64,000 nucleotides of DNA from Amycolatopsis pittospori (GTDB taxonomy: Bacteria > Actinomycetota > Actinomycetes > Mycobacteriales > Pseudonocardiaceae). The stretch lies in NCBI RefSeq assembly GCF_013870525.1, contig NZ_JACBXD010000001.1, positions 124,001-188,000 on the forward strand. The letters run 5' to 3'. A program made the translations under genes and the position numbers. The notes beneath the pieces are model-generated. The model saw nothing but the letters and a program-made list of their open reading frames with translations, searched no databases and was not told the DNA's origin. Numbering within the stretch: position 1 is the first letter of the stretch; every line of letters begins with the position of its first letter. Shown piece by piece: positions 25,467 through 34,418 of the stretch.

Positions 25467-26893
25467 ATCAGTCGTTCGAAGTCCTTGCCCAGCACGGATT
25501 TCGCGGCATGCCAGCCGCCCATCCCGTGCACGCCGGGTCCCGGCGCCGTCGCCGCCGAGCAGAGGAAGACGCCGCCGAGCGGGGTCCGATGCGGATTCCA
25601 GCGCGGCACGGGCCGTCCCAGTACCTGCCGCAGGTTCACCGCTCCCGCGGCGACGTCACCGCCGGGGTAGTTCGCGTTGTAGGTCTCCAGTTCCGGCGCG
25701 GTGAGACACCGGCTCGCCAGGATCGTGTCGGAGAAACCCGGCGCGAACCGTTCGATCCGACGACGGACGATCTCGGTGACGTCGCGCGGATCGCCGTTGG
25801 GCACATGGCAATACGCCCACACGGGCCGCTTCCCCGGCAGCCCACGCGAGGGGTCGAGCGTCATCGGATCGGAGACGAGCACGTAGCGGTCGTCCGGATC
25901 TTCCCCCCGCGCGATCGCGTTTTCCGCCGCGAACACCGCGTCGCGGGTGCCGCCGAGGTGGACGGTGCCCGCCTTGCCGACCTCCGGCATCGCCCACGGA
26001 ACCGGTTCGGACACCAGGAAATCGACCTTCGCGACGCCGGGACCGTACCGGTAGGACTCCAGCGCCTTGCGGTACCTCGGCGGCATCAGGTCGCGGGCGA
26101 TTTCGAGGAAGCCGCGCGGGGCGATGTCGAGGATCACCGCCGGCGACTTCGCCAGTTGCCGCAGGTCCGTGACCCGGCTGCCGGTGTGGATCCGCCCGCC
26201 GTGCGCGCGGACGTCGGCCGCGAGCGCGTCGGTGATGGTCCGGCTGCCGCCGCGGGCGATCGGCCAGCCCGACGAATGCGCGAGATGGCCGAGCAGCAGG
26301 GTCGCGCCGGCGGCGGCGAGCGAAGGCTGACGTCCCATCACATGCGCGGCGACGCCGGAGAGCAGCGCGGGCGCCTCGGGGCCGATGAACAGACGACGCT
26401 CCAACCCGGAGGCGAGCGTCAGCATCCGCGGGGGCAGGAGCGCGGCCGCCCGTGGGTCTCGCGGTGGATGGCGAAGGTCGCCCAGCAGGAGATCGGCCAC
26501 TTCGCGGCTGCGCTCGGCGAGCGGGCCCATCAGGCGGCGCCAGCGGGGCCCGTCCGCGCCGAGGGCGTCACAGGTCCGGTCAAGGTCCTCGTACGCGAGT
26601 CCGGCGCGGCCACCGTCGAGCGGATGCGCGTACGCGATCTCCGGGCGCAGGAGTTCGACACCGTGCCCGGCGAGGCCGAACCAGCGGAAGAACGGGGACG
26701 CCGCGGCCATCGGATGCCCGGTGGCGCAGATGTCGTGGCGGACGTCGTCGTCGAACAGCGGGGTGGTGCGCGTTCCGCCGCCGATCTCGTCCGCCGCCTC
26801 GTGGACCTCGACCGACAGACCCGCCCTGGCCAGGAGCACCGCCGCCGCGAGGCCGTTCGGGCCGGAACCGACCACCGAAACTTCGGCCGACAT
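25430..26893 (-). CDS. Phytoene desaturase-like FAD-dependent oxidoreductase
   Basis: 487 residues. N-terminal dinucleotide-binding motif V-V-G-S-G-P-N-G-L-A-A-A-V-L-L-A-R-A-G with the following V-E-V-H-E-A-A-D-E-I-G-G-G-T-R, and a C-terminal G-V-F-L-C-S-A-A-T-A-P-G-P-G-V-H-G-M-G-G-W-H-A-A block, as in CrtI/retinol-saturase-like amine oxidoreductases. No other carotenoid genes are present, so the substrate may not be a carotenoid. Start ATG 26893 after GGGGTGGC. Confidence 0.85.
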   Translation of the reverse strand: MSAEVSVVGSGPNGLAAAVLLARAGLSVEVHEAADEIGGGTRTTPLFDDDVRHDICATGHPMAAASPFFRWFGLAGHGVELLRPEIAYAHPLDGGRAGLAYEDLDRTCDALGADGPRWRRLMGPLAERSREVADLLLGDLRHPPRDPRAAALLPPRMLTLASGLERRLFIGPEAPALLSGVAAHVMGRQPSLAAAGATLLLGHLAHSSGWPIARGGSRTITDALAADVRAHGGRIHTGSRVTDLRQLAKSPAVILDIAPRGFLEIARDLMPPRYRKALESYRYGPGVAKVDFLVSEPVPWAMPEVGKAGTVHLGGTRDAVFAAENAIARGEDPDDRYVLVSDPMTLDPSRGLPGKRPVWAYCHVPNGDPRDVTEIVRRRIERFAPGFSDTILASRCLTAPELETYNANYPGGDVAAGAVNLRQVLGRPVPRWNPHRTPLGGVFLCSAATAPGPGVHGMGGWHAAKSVLGKDFERLIQEPRGRTRPVS

Positions 26894-26986
26894 GCCACCC
26901 CCTTGCCGGGGTCCGAACATCTGATCGAATATTGTCGGACCCCTCTCCTAGATTGACCCGCACCAACCCAATCAGGAAGGGGGGCC

Positions 26987-27721
26987 ATGCCCGACCACGA
27001 CACGCTGCTCGCGCGCGTCCGGAAACTCCTCGCCAAGGCGGAGGACCCGGCGGTCACCGAGGCCGAAGCCGAGTCGTACAACACCAAGGCCGCCGAACTG
27101 ATCGCCCGGTACGGCATCGACCAGGCGCTGCTGGCCGCCTCCGGCGCGACCACCGACGAGATCACCCAGGTCACGATCCCACTCGACAACCCGTACAGCC
27201 GGGACAAGGCGGGGCTGCTCACGAACATCGCGCATCCGCTGCGGTGCCGGGCGCTGCTGCACCGGCTCGGCCAGTCGGTCACCGCGGTGACCGTCTTCGG
27301 CTTCCGCTCCGATCTGGAGCGCGTCGAACTGCTATACACGAGCCTGCTGCTGCAGGCGACCACCCAGCTGACCAGGGTCCGCCCGGAGAACCGCGTGTTC
27401 GCGGGCGAATCGCTGGCCGCGTACCGGCGCACCTGGCTGCACGGGTTCTCCGGCGCGGTCTACGAACGGCTCCGCAACAGTGAGGACACCGCGGCCCGCA
27501 CGCATACCGCCGCCGCGGGTCAGCGTTCGGCCGCGCTGGTGGTCCAGGACCGGACGGCGATGGTCAAGCAGGCGTACGACGAGCAGTACGGTGACCTGCG
27601 CTCGGCACCGCCGAGGCGACTGTCCGGCAGCGGCTACCTCGACGGGCATTCCGCCGGGGAGCGTGCCAACCTCAACACCACCGGCCTCACCGGAAGGCGC
27701 CGCGCGCTCCCGGTCCGCTAG
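26987..27721 (+). CDS. DUF2786 domain protein
   Basis: 244 residues. Residues 5-45 match DUF2786 (L-L-A-R-V-R-K-L-L-A-K-A-E-D-P to N-T-K-A-A-E-L-I-A-R-Y-G-I-D), a short helical domain found in phage and bacterial proteins. The remainder is basic with a Ser/Gly-rich end; function unknown. AGGAAGGGGGG precedes the ATG. Divergent from the desaturase-like gene; a TAGATT -10-like box lies in the gap. Confidence 0.8.
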   Translation: MPDHDTLLARVRKLLAKAEDPAVTEAEAESYNTKAAELIARYGIDQALLAASGATTDEITQVTIPLDNPYSRDKAGLLTNIAHPLRCRALLHRLGQSVTAVTVFGFRSDLERVELLYTSLLLQATTQLTRVRPENRVFAGESLAAYRRTWLHGFSGAVYERLRNSEDTAARTHTAAAGQRSAALVVQDRTAMVKQAYDEQYGDLRSAPPRRLSGSGYLDGHSAGERANLNTTGLTGRRRALPVR

Positions 27722-27799
27722 CCGGACCCCTTCGACGTGAACCGGTTCCAACCGTGAAATCCCCTCGTGAGACCGCGTGCCCTCGGTTCTACTGAGGGC

Positions 27800-28555
27800 A
27801 TGATCGTGATCGAAGACCTGTCCACGCGGCCCGATCTGCGCGTGCCCGCGCTCGGCCTCGGTGGCGTCGGCGGCGAGTTCCTCCAGCACGACCAGACGGG
27901 CCTGCTGGCGAAGTCGTCCCATCTGGCCGCCCGCTGGCCGGAGTACTTCCTCGTCCTGCTGGAAGACGGCGTACCGGTGGCCAGAGCCGCCGCCGTCCCG
28001 GTCGCTTTCCCGACCGCCGAGCGTCCGGAACTGCCGGACCACGGCTGGGACGCCGCCCTGATCTGGGCGGCCGAAGACCTGATGGACGACCGTGAGACGA
28101 ATACGCTGATCGCCCTCGAAGTGATGGTCGCGCCAGGCCGCCGTGGCGGCGGTCTGGCCACCAAAGCCTTGGAAGCACTGAAGAAACGCGCCTCGGAGAC
28201 GGCGAAGCACACCCTCGTCGTGCCGGTCCGTCCGGCCGGGAAGGAAACCGAACCCGGACTGTCCTTTGAGGACTACATCGCCCGTCGTCGTCCGGATGGG
28301 CTGCCCGAGGGTCCCTGGCTGCGCACGCATGAACGACTCGGCGCCCGGTTCGTCAAGGTGGCGCCGTTCGCGATGACGGTCACGGGCACCTTCGCGCAGT
28401 GGCGGACGTGGACCGGCGTCGAACTCCAGGACGGCTTGACGGTCGTGCCGGGCGGGATCGCGCCGGTGCTCGCCTCGGCGTCCCTGGACGTCGGTGTCTA
28501 CGTGGAGCCGAACGTCTGGCTGGAGCACCTGGTAGTCCGAGCGAGCACCTGCTAG
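27800..28555 (+). CDS. GNAT-like acetyltransferase
   Basis: 251 residues. The central part contains L-I-A-L-E-V-M-V-A-P-G-R-R-G-G-G-L-A-T-K-A-L-E-A-L, the acetyl-CoA pyrophosphate loop (R/Q-x-x-G-x-G/A) of GNAT enzymes. The rest is not recognisable and the target is unknown. I use ATG 27800; the frame is open 33 bases further upstream. Confidence 0.65.
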   Translation: MIVIEDLSTRPDLRVPALGLGGVGGEFLQHDQTGLLAKSSHLAARWPEYFLVLLEDGVPVARAAAVPVAFPTAERPELPDHGWDAALIWAAEDLMDDRETNTLIALEVMVAPGRRGGGLATKALEALKKRASETAKHTLVVPVRPAGKETEPGLSFEDYIARRRPDGLPEGPWLRTHERLGARFVKVAPFAMTVTGTFAQWRTWTGVELQDGLTVVPGGIAPVLASASLDVGVYVEPNVWLEHLVVRASTC

Positions 28556-28568
28556 ATTTCTTTGGCAT

Positions 28569-28931
28569 GTGCAGGTCGCCGCTATGAACGCCACCGGGCC
28601 CTCCGGCGACGAGTTGCTGCGGCTGCTGGGGACGCTGGCGAACCCGCACCGGCTGCGGATCGTCGCGGCGCTCCGCGCGGAGCGCGCCTACGTGAGTCAG
28701 CTGGCGCGAGAGCTCGGCATCAGCCGGGCGCTACTGCAGCTCCACCTGCGCAAACTGGAGGCGGCCGGGCTCGTGTCGGCCACCCTCGAGCTGTCGGAGG
28801 ACGGGAAGGCGATGAAGTTCTACGAGGTGGAACCGTTCCTGGTCGAACTGAGCCCGGACGCCATCGCCGCCGCGGCGCCGACACTGAGTACTCCGGGCTT
28901 ATCGGACGTCGAACAGGGGGAACGACCGTGA
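28569..28931 (+). CDS. ArsR-like winged-helix regulator
   Basis: 120 residues with a winged helix L-L-G-T-L-A-N-P-H-R-L-R-I-V-A-A-L then Y-V-S-Q-L-A-R-E-L-G-I-S-R-A-L-L-Q-L-H-L-R-K-L-E-A-A-G-L-V. No metal-binding Cys cluster, so not a classical metal sensor. GTG 28569 fits a leaderless start after TAGATT (28553-28558); ATG 28584 is an alternative. Its stop overlaps the start of the small membrane protein gene (GTGA), and the MMPL transporter gene follows. Confidence 0.8.
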   Translation: MQVAAMNATGPSGDELLRLLGTLANPHRLRIVAALRAERAYVSQLARELGISRALLQLHLRKLEAAGLVSATLELSEDGKAMKFYEVEPFLVELSPDAIAAAAPTLSTPGLSDVEQGERP

Positions 28932-29197
28932 AGTGGCATCAATGGCAGGAGGTCGCCGGGGTGATCGGCATCTTCGTGTTCCTGACCGTGGTGATCACGG
29001 TGGTCGTCTGGCAGTTCGGCGCGACCATCCGGGCCAGGGGCGCGCTCGCTCGCGAGCAGGAATACCGGAGGCTCGCCGAAAAAGCCGTCCAGGCGCAGGA
29101 AGAGACCGAACGCAAACTCACCGAACTCGACGGCCGCCTCGCCGATCTCCGGAAGAGCGTGGGCTCGGTCGAGCGGATCCTCAAGGAGGTCGACTGA
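28928..29197 (+). CDS. Small single-pass membrane protein with coiled coil
   Basis: 89 residues: one hydrophobic helix (G-V-I-G-I-F-V-F-L-T-V-V-I-T-V-V-V-W, about 10-28) followed by a charged heptad-like region E-E-T-E-R-K-L-T-E-L-D-G-R-L-A-D-L to the end. GTG 28928 overlaps the ArsR-like stop by four bases. No family recognised. It may be a membrane partner controlled with, or sensed by, the wHTH protein. Confidence 0.75.
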   Translation: MKWHQWQEVAGVIGIFVFLTVVITVVVWQFGATIRARGALAREQEYRRLAEKAVQAQEETERKLTELDGRLADLRKSVGSVERILKEVD

Positions 29198-29213
29198 CCG
29201 GCCGGTGAAAGAC

Positions 29214-29247
29214 CCTGGGCCGCCGAGCGGCAACTCGACGGCCCAGG
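29214..29247 (+). terminator. Hairpin after the small membrane protein gene
   Basis: CCTGGGCCG (29214-29222) pairs with CGGCCCAGG (29239-29247) around a 16-base loop, followed by an A-rich stretch. Factor-independent termination or an mRNA end hairpin. Confidence 0.5.
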
Positions 29248-29309
29248 AAAGAAGAAGCAAAAAACCTCGCCCGAGGCATCTCACTCCTTCACGCAAAGGA
29301 CTGTAGTTC

Positions 29310-31517
29310 ATGCTGCCCGAAAACAACTCGCGCGCTCCGGTGACCGAGCGGATCGCCGCCTGGTCCGTCCGGCATCGCGCGCTCACCCTCCTCGGCTGGG
29401 TCGCCCTGGTGGTCCTCGCCCTGTTGTCGGGAACCCTGCTGGACGGCGAAAGCCGGCGCAGCACCGATCCCGGCGAGTCCGGCCGCGCGCAGACCGCGTT
29501 GAACGCCCAAAGCACCTTCGATCCGTTGCGCGAGAACGTTCTCGTCCAGGCGAAGGAGCCCGGCTCGCCGCCTTTCGCCGCGAGCGGCGAACTCCGGCGG
29601 GCGACCGACGACCTGGTCACCACACTCACCCGGTCCGGCGCCGTCGCCGACATCCGGTCCCCGCTGGCCGCCGGGGGTGCCGAGCGGATCTCGGCCGATG
29701 GCCGCTCCGGTCTCGTCGGCTTCACGATCGCCGGCGGGGAGAAGGAACTCCGGCCGAACTTCGAGGCCGCGACGGCGCAGGTCGAGCAGGTGGCGGCGCG
29801 GCATCCGTCGGTCCGGTTGGGTCTGTCCGGCGATCTCAGCCTCTCGACCGTCGTCGACAAGGGCATCCGCGAGGACGTCAAGCGGTCGGAGTTCCTCTCC
29901 CTGCCGATGACCCTGGTGATCCTGCTGATCGTCTTCGGCTCGCTGGTCGCCGCGTCGGTCCCGTTGCTGCTGGCGGGGACGAGTGTCGCGGCGACCTTCG
30001 GTTTCCTGTCCGTCGTCGACGACCTGACCCCGATCAACAGCGCGACGACGGTGATCACCCTGCTCATCGGCATGGCGGTCGGCGTCGACTACTCGCTGTT
30101 CTTCCTGCGGCGCCAACGGGAAGAACGCGCGCGAGGGCACGGCGTCGACGACGCGATCCGCGTCTCGGCGAGGACGTCCGGGCATGTCGTGGTCGTCTCC
30201 GGCGTGACGGTCGTGCTGTGCGTGAGCGGGCTGGTGATCACCGGCCTCGACAACTTCCGCGGCCTGGCGATCAGCACCGCGTTCGTGGTGGGACTCGCCG
30301 TACTCGGCGCCATCACCGTCCTGCCCGCGCTGCTCTCGCTTCTGGGCGACAAGGTCGACCGCGGTCGGATCCCCCGGCTGGGCGAACGACGCACGGCCGC
30401 GGAGAACTCGCGGTTCTGGACCGCGACCGCCCGCGTGGTCACCCGACGGCCGGCACTGTGGGGCGGGCTCGCGACGGCGTTGCTGATCCTGCTCACGTTG
30501 CCCGCGCTCGGTCTGCGGCTGCAGGATCCGACGCCGGCGGAAAGCCTGCCGCGGTCGATGCCGACGATCGACGCCGCGGTCCGCACCCAGGAGGCGTTCC
30601 CCGGGATCGCCTACCCCGCGACCGTGGTGCTGACGGCCGAAAACGGCGGCCCGGTCGACAGTCCCGCACTGCGGTCGGCGATCACCGACCTGGACCGAAG
30701 GATCGGTGAAACCGGCGGGGTGCTGAACAAACCCCTCGCGGTCGCGAACGTCGACGACGCCGTGGTCGTCCGGGTCCCGCTGTCCGGCTCGGGCCGCGAT
30801 CCGGCCTCCGACGCCGCCCTGGCGAAACTGCGCACCGAGGTCCTGCCCGCGACGATCGGCGAGGTGGACGGCGTCGAGTACGCGGTGTCCGGCCGCACGG
30901 CGAACGCGCGCGACTTCGCCGACCGGGTCATCGAACGGATGCCACTGGTGTTCGGCTTCGTCCTGCTGGCGGCGTTCGTGTTGCTACTGCTGGCTTTCCG
31001 GGCCGTCGCGGTGTCACTCGTGTCGATCGCGCTCAACCTGCTGTCGATCGGCGCGGCCTATGGAGTGCTCACCTGGATCTTCCAGGACGGCCATTTCGCG
31101 TCCCTGCTGGGTTTCACCCCGTACGGCGGGATCGTCGGCTGGCTGCCGATGTTCATGTTCGTCCTGCTTCTCGGGCTGAGCATGGACTATCACATCTTCA
31201 TCCTCAGCCGGATCCGCGAACGCCGGGCCGAGGGCGCCGTCGCCGCGATCGTCCACGGCACCGGCACCAGCGCGGGGGTGGTGAGCAGCGCGGCGGTGAT
31301 CATGGTCGGTGTGTTCAGCGTCTTCGTCACGTTGAGCGCGATCGAGTACAAGATGATGGGTGTCGGGATGGCGGTCGCCGTGCTGATCGACGCGACGCTC
31401 GTCCGAGGCGTGCTGCTGCCGGCCTTCCTGGCCCTGCTGGGCGAACGGGTCTGGCGAACCGGGCATAAATCCGTGGCTACCGAACGGGTCCCGGAACTAT
31501 CGTCGCCGAATGCCTGA
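29310..31517 (+). CDS. MMPL-family (RND) transporter
   Basis: 735 residues in two halves, each with a first TM helix, a periplasmic-type domain (residues 40-190 and 390-540) and a bundle of helices. Proton-relay-type motifs are visible: G-M-A-V-G-V-D-Y-S-L-F-F-L (about 253-265) and G-L-S-M-D-Y-H-I-F-I-L (about 619-629). MMPL proteins export lipids or hydrophobic compounds. AAAGGA precedes the ATG. It overlaps the following methyltransferase gene by eight bases; the wHTH gene upstream may regulate it. Confidence 0.9.
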   Translation: MLPENNSRAPVTERIAAWSVRHRALTLLGWVALVVLALLSGTLLDGESRRSTDPGESGRAQTALNAQSTFDPLRENVLVQAKEPGSPPFAASGELRRATDDLVTTLTRSGAVADIRSPLAAGGAERISADGRSGLVGFTIAGGEKELRPNFEAATAQVEQVAARHPSVRLGLSGDLSLSTVVDKGIREDVKRSEFLSLPMTLVILLIVFGSLVAASVPLLLAGTSVAATFGFLSVVDDLTPINSATTVITLLIGMAVGVDYSLFFLRRQREERARGHGVDDAIRVSARTSGHVVVVSGVTVVLCVSGLVITGLDNFRGLAISTAFVVGLAVLGAITVLPALLSLLGDKVDRGRIPRLGERRTAAENSRFWTATARVVTRRPALWGGLATALLILLTLPALGLRLQDPTPAESLPRSMPTIDAAVRTQEAFPGIAYPATVVLTAENGGPVDSPALRSAITDLDRRIGETGGVLNKPLAVANVDDAVVVRVPLSGSGRDPASDAALAKLRTEVLPATIGEVDGVEYAVSGRTANARDFADRVIERMPLVFGFVLLAAFVLLLLAFRAVAVSLVSIALNLLSIGAAYGVLTWIFQDGHFASLLGFTPYGGIVGWLPMFMFVLLLGLSMDYHIFILSRIRERRAEGAVAAIVHGTGTSAGVVSSAAVIMVGVFSVFVTLSAIEYKMMGVGMAVAVLIDATLVRGVLLPAFLALLGERVWRTGHKSVATERVPELSSPNA

Positions 31518-32232
31518 CGCGCTCTTCGCCCATGCCCGGCTCGCACCCATCTACGACGCGTTCGATGGCCCTCGTGACGATCTGGACCACTACGTCGCCA
31601 TCATCGGCGAAGTCGGGGCGAAGAAGGTCCTCGACGTCGGTTGTGGCACCGGCTGTCTGGGGGTCCTGCTGGCCGAACGTGGTCTCGAAGTCGTGGGGGT
31701 CGACCCCGCCACGGCGTCGCTGGAGGTCGCGAAGGCCAAGGATCCGGAAGGGAAGGTCACCTGGATCCACGGTGACGCGAAGACGGTGGGCGAGATCGGC
31801 GCCGACATCGCCGTGATGACCGCCAACGTGGCCCAGGTCTTCCTGACCGACGACGAATGGAACCGGACGCTCGAAGGCATCCACACCGCGCTGGCGCCCG
31901 GCGGGTACCTGGTCTTCGAGATCCGGCGCCCCGATCGTCGCGCGTGGGAGGACTGGGCCGCCGACACCGCGCACGACACCATCGACGTACCCGGCGTCGG
32001 CGAGGTCGAACAGTGGCGAGAGGTCACCGAGGTGGACCTTCCGTTCGTCTCGTTCCGGTACAGCTACCGGTTCTCCGACGGCGAGGTCGTCACCTCGGAC
32101 TCGAAGCTGTGGTTCCGCGAACGCGACGAACTGGAGTCCTTGCTGGCGGAACACGGATTTCGCGTCCTGGACGTCCGGGACGCCCCTGACCGTCCAGGAC
32201 GCGAGTACGTGTTCATCGCCCAGCGGGACTAG
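31510..32232 (+). CDS. Class I SAM-dependent methyltransferase
   Basis: 240 residues; motif I V-L-D-V-G-C-G-T-G-C-L-G-V, motif II V-V-G-V-D-P-A-T, and L-A-P-G-G-Y-L-V-F-E-I. A small-molecule methyltransferase of unknown substrate, coupled to the MMPL gene. The TAG stop codon (32230-32232) is the outermost trinucleotide of the MITE-like element, so the current C-terminus (I-A-Q-R-D) was set by the insertion; the loss relative to the ancestral end is unknown but probably small. Confidence 0.85.
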   Translation: MPDALFAHARLAPIYDAFDGPRDDLDHYVAIIGEVGAKKVLDVGCGTGCLGVLLAERGLEVVGVDPATASLEVAKAKDPEGKVTWIHGDAKTVGEIGADIAVMTANVAQVFLTDDEWNRTLEGIHTALAPGGYLVFEIRRPDRRAWEDWAADTAHDTIDVPGVGEVEQWREVTEVDLPFVSFRYSYRFSDGEVVTSDSKLWFRERDELESLLAEHGFRVLDVRDAPDRPGREYVFIAQRD

Positions 32233-32395
32233 GGCGTGTTTCACAAGTCGGGTTCGCGGTCTTCGCGCCCAGGCGGCCCCTGACGGCACGGGCGGATGCG
32301 CCCGAGTACGACCCGGTACGAGGGCGATCCGCCCGCACCGCCAGGAACCACCTGGATCACGAAGCCCATCGAACAGACTTATGAAACACGCCCTA
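32230..32395. mobile_element. 166-bp MITE-like element with 20-bp terminal inverted repeats
   Basis: The left end TAGGGCGTGTTTCACAAGTC (32230-32249) and the right end GACTTATGAAACACGCCCTA (32376-32395) are inverted copies with one mismatch. CTAG is found at both borders (32229-32232 and 32393-32396), consistent with the TA-type targets of IS5/IS427-like transposases. The interior is non-coding and partly self-complementary. No transposase is present in the window. Confidence 0.85.
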
Positions 32396-33766
32396 GAGGA
32401 CTTCGCCGTCCGGAACGGTCTTCGGACCGGCGATCTTCACATCGCCCCGGACGACGACGTTCTTCCCGAAAGTGACGTCGCCGTCGACTTCGAGGCTCGT
32501 GCACTCCTTGAGCGAAGGGGCGACGGGGATACGCGCGTCGAAGTCCGGGAGGAGCTTGTAGAACTCCTTGCTCAGCGACACGACCGGCGGGGTGGTGGTG
32601 AACTCGGGGATCATCTCCCCGCCGGGGTCGAGCACGTAGGCGTCGGAGCGGACGACGAGCAGGTCGTCGGTGGTCTTCACCGGCGCGAACCGGGTCCGCG
32701 GGATCTCGATGGCCCGCGCGCCCTCGACCGAACCGATCGCCGCGCCCATCGCCGTTTCGAGCTGGATCACCGGCGTGCTGGACGAATCCGCCGGGTCGAC
32801 GGTCTTCCGGTTCACGATCAGCGGCAGCGCCGGCGCGGCCGGGTCGGCGTCCTGCAGTTCCTTCAGGCGTTCGAGGTCGAACCAGATGTTGTTGGTGTTG
32901 AAGAAGCGCCACTTGGCGACGTCACCGAAGGAATCGTCGCCGTCGGGCACCTGGGCGGACTCGCGCAGGACGATCCGGCCCGCACGCCGCGCCAGGTGAC
33001 CGCCCTTGCGGTCGGCCGCGGTGCCGAGCACGGTCTCCATCGCGAACGGGACGCCCTCCTTCGCGAGCCAGGCGGCGATCCGCGCGTCCGGCAGCGCGCC
33101 GAGGTTGTCGGCGTTGGACACGAAACACCAGCGGATGCCTTCCGCCAGCAGGGTTTCGAGCATGCCGCTCACCGCGAGCGCGATGTAGATGTCGCCGTGC
33201 CCCGGCGGGCACCATTCGAGTTCCGGATTCGCGGGCCACTCGGCGGGGCGGCCGTCCGCGGTGATCTTCGGTTCGCGGCCCTGCAGGAAGTCGGCCGGGA
33301 TGACCTCGTCGGCGAGGTCGGGATACTTCTTCAGCAGCTCCAGAGACGGCTCGCGGGTGCCCGCCGAATTCATCAGGATCAGCGGCAACCGGGCGTTGTA
33401 CTTCTCACGGGTGGAGAGCACCTGCATCGCGATGACGTCGAGGAACGTCTTGCCCGGTTTGATTTCCAGCAGCGATTTCGGCCCGGTGAGCCCCATGCTG
33501 GTGCCGAGTCCGCCGTTGAGCTTGAGAACGGCCGTGCGATCCAGGACCCGACGCGCCTCTTCGGCGTCCGGCTCGGGCAGATCCACCAAGCGGCTGATGT
33601 CACCCAGCGGTTCGAGTTCGTTCCCCGGCAATTCACCCGCGCCGGGTTCGGAGAGCTGCTCGAGTCGCCTTCGCAGGGCCGCCAGCTCCATGGCGTGTGC
33701 CCCCGCGGAACGCATTTTCGACAGCGTTTCGGCGAATCGATCGGACAGGTGCGCGTCAGAGCTCAT
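32393..33766 (-). CDS. UTP--glucose-1-phosphate uridylyltransferase, UDPGP (eukaryotic-type) family
   Basis: 457 residues. The UDPGP-family signature is clear: V-L-K-L-N-G-G-L-G-T-S-M-G-L-T-G-P-K-S (about 78-96), M-N-S-A-G-T-R-E, W-C-P-P-G-H-G-D-I-Y, F-V-S-N-A-D-N-L-G-A and F-N-T-N-N-I-W. It makes UDP-glucose from UTP and glucose-1-phosphate; bacterial GalU is unrelated at this level. The position is telling: a galU remnant lies just beyond the cyclo-ligase gene, so this enzyme probably replaced it. The TAG stop comes from the right end of the MITE. The C-terminal part resembles the family's left-handed beta-helix. Confidence 0.88.
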   Translation of the reverse strand: MSSDAHLSDRFAETLSKMRSAGAHAMELAALRRRLEQLSEPGAGELPGNELEPLGDISRLVDLPEPDAEEARRVLDRTAVLKLNGGLGTSMGLTGPKSLLEIKPGKTFLDVIAMQVLSTREKYNARLPLILMNSAGTREPSLELLKKYPDLADEVIPADFLQGREPKITADGRPAEWPANPELEWCPPGHGDIYIALAVSGMLETLLAEGIRWCFVSNADNLGALPDARIAAWLAKEGVPFAMETVLGTAADRKGGHLARRAGRIVLRESAQVPDGDDSFGDVAKWRFFNTNNIWFDLERLKELQDADPAAPALPLIVNRKTVDPADSSSTPVIQLETAMGAAIGSVEGARAIEIPRTRFAPVKTTDDLLVVRSDAYVLDPGGEMIPEFTTTPPVVSLSKEFYKLLPDFDARIPVAPSLKECTSLEVDGDVTFGKNVVVRGDVKIAGPKTVPDGEVL

Positions 33767-33797
33767 TGTGCCCTTTCTGAACCACTGCGTCGGGGCG

Positions 33798-34394
33798 TCA
33801 GTGTATTACCGGCCGCGGCGCCGTCCCCTGGTCCGGGGTCAGCACGCCGGTCATCCGGACGTCGTGCGGTTCCGCGGGCAGCGAGCGGACGAGTTCGGCG
33901 TCGCGGACGACGGCGATCAGCGCGGTGCCCGGCGAGGCGAACCCGAGCGACCGGTCGTAGTACCCGGCGCCCCGGCCGAGCCGGACGCCTTCGTCGTCGA
34001 CGGCGAGCGCGGGGACGAGGACCAGATCGGCCGTCCCCAGCGTGTCGGGACCGAGCCGGCGGCCCATCGGTTCGAGCAGTCCGCGCAGGCGGCCCGGCCC
34101 GAGGGTCGGCGGGCCTTCGTACGCCGCCCAGTCCAGCGGTCCCGGCGCGTCGGGGACGATCGGCAGGAGCACACGTTTGCCCTGGTCGATCAGTTGATCA
34201 AGGAGCAGCGTCGAGCCCGGTTCGGTGCCGAACGGGACGTACGCGCAGATGATCTCGCCCGGCAGCGAGGCGGCCGCGGCGGCCAGCGATACCGCCTCCC
34301 GAGCCCGCTCCTCCGACACCTGTGAACGCCGTTCGGCGGTTATCCGAGAACGCCACTCCGCTTTGCTCAGGTGCTCATTGCCGGGCTTGCCCAC
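33798..34394 (-). CDS. 5-formyltetrahydrofolate cyclo-ligase
   Basis: 198 residues; K-A-E-W-R near the N-terminus, the C-terminal ATP/folate loop G-V-R-L-G-R-G-A-G-Y-Y-D-R-S-L (about 140-155) and P-H-D-V-R-M-T. Converts 5-formyl-THF to 5,10-methenyl-THF with ATP. GTG start at 34394. In many actinobacteria it is divergent from galU-glp, and the same layout is kept here with galU decayed. Confidence 0.9.
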   Translation of the reverse strand: MGKPGNEHLSKAEWRSRITAERRSQVSEERAREAVSLAAAAASLPGEIICAYVPFGTEPGSTLLLDQLIDQGKRVLLPIVPDAPGPLDWAAYEGPPTLGPGRLRGLLEPMGRRLGPDTLGTADLVLVPALAVDDEGVRLGRGAGYYDRSLGFASPGTALIAVVRDAELVRSLPAEPHDVRMTGVLTPDQGTAPRPVIH

Positions 34395-34404
34395 GTGGTC
34401 AGGT

Positions 34405-34410
34405 TAGGCT
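34405..34410 (+). promoter_or_regulatory. -10 box (TAGGCT), former galU promoter now driving glp
   Basis: TAGGCT lies eight bases before the ATG of the galU remnant, a leaderless layout. As no other promoter is evident before glp, this site likely still transcribes the glp operon. Confidence 0.5.
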
Positions 34411-34418
34411 TCACGCCT

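Noticed and set aside
25508..26956. 482-codon plus-strand frame opposite the desaturase-like gene
   Set aside because: Shadow of a clear FAD enzyme on the other strand; Arg-rich and without ribosome site.
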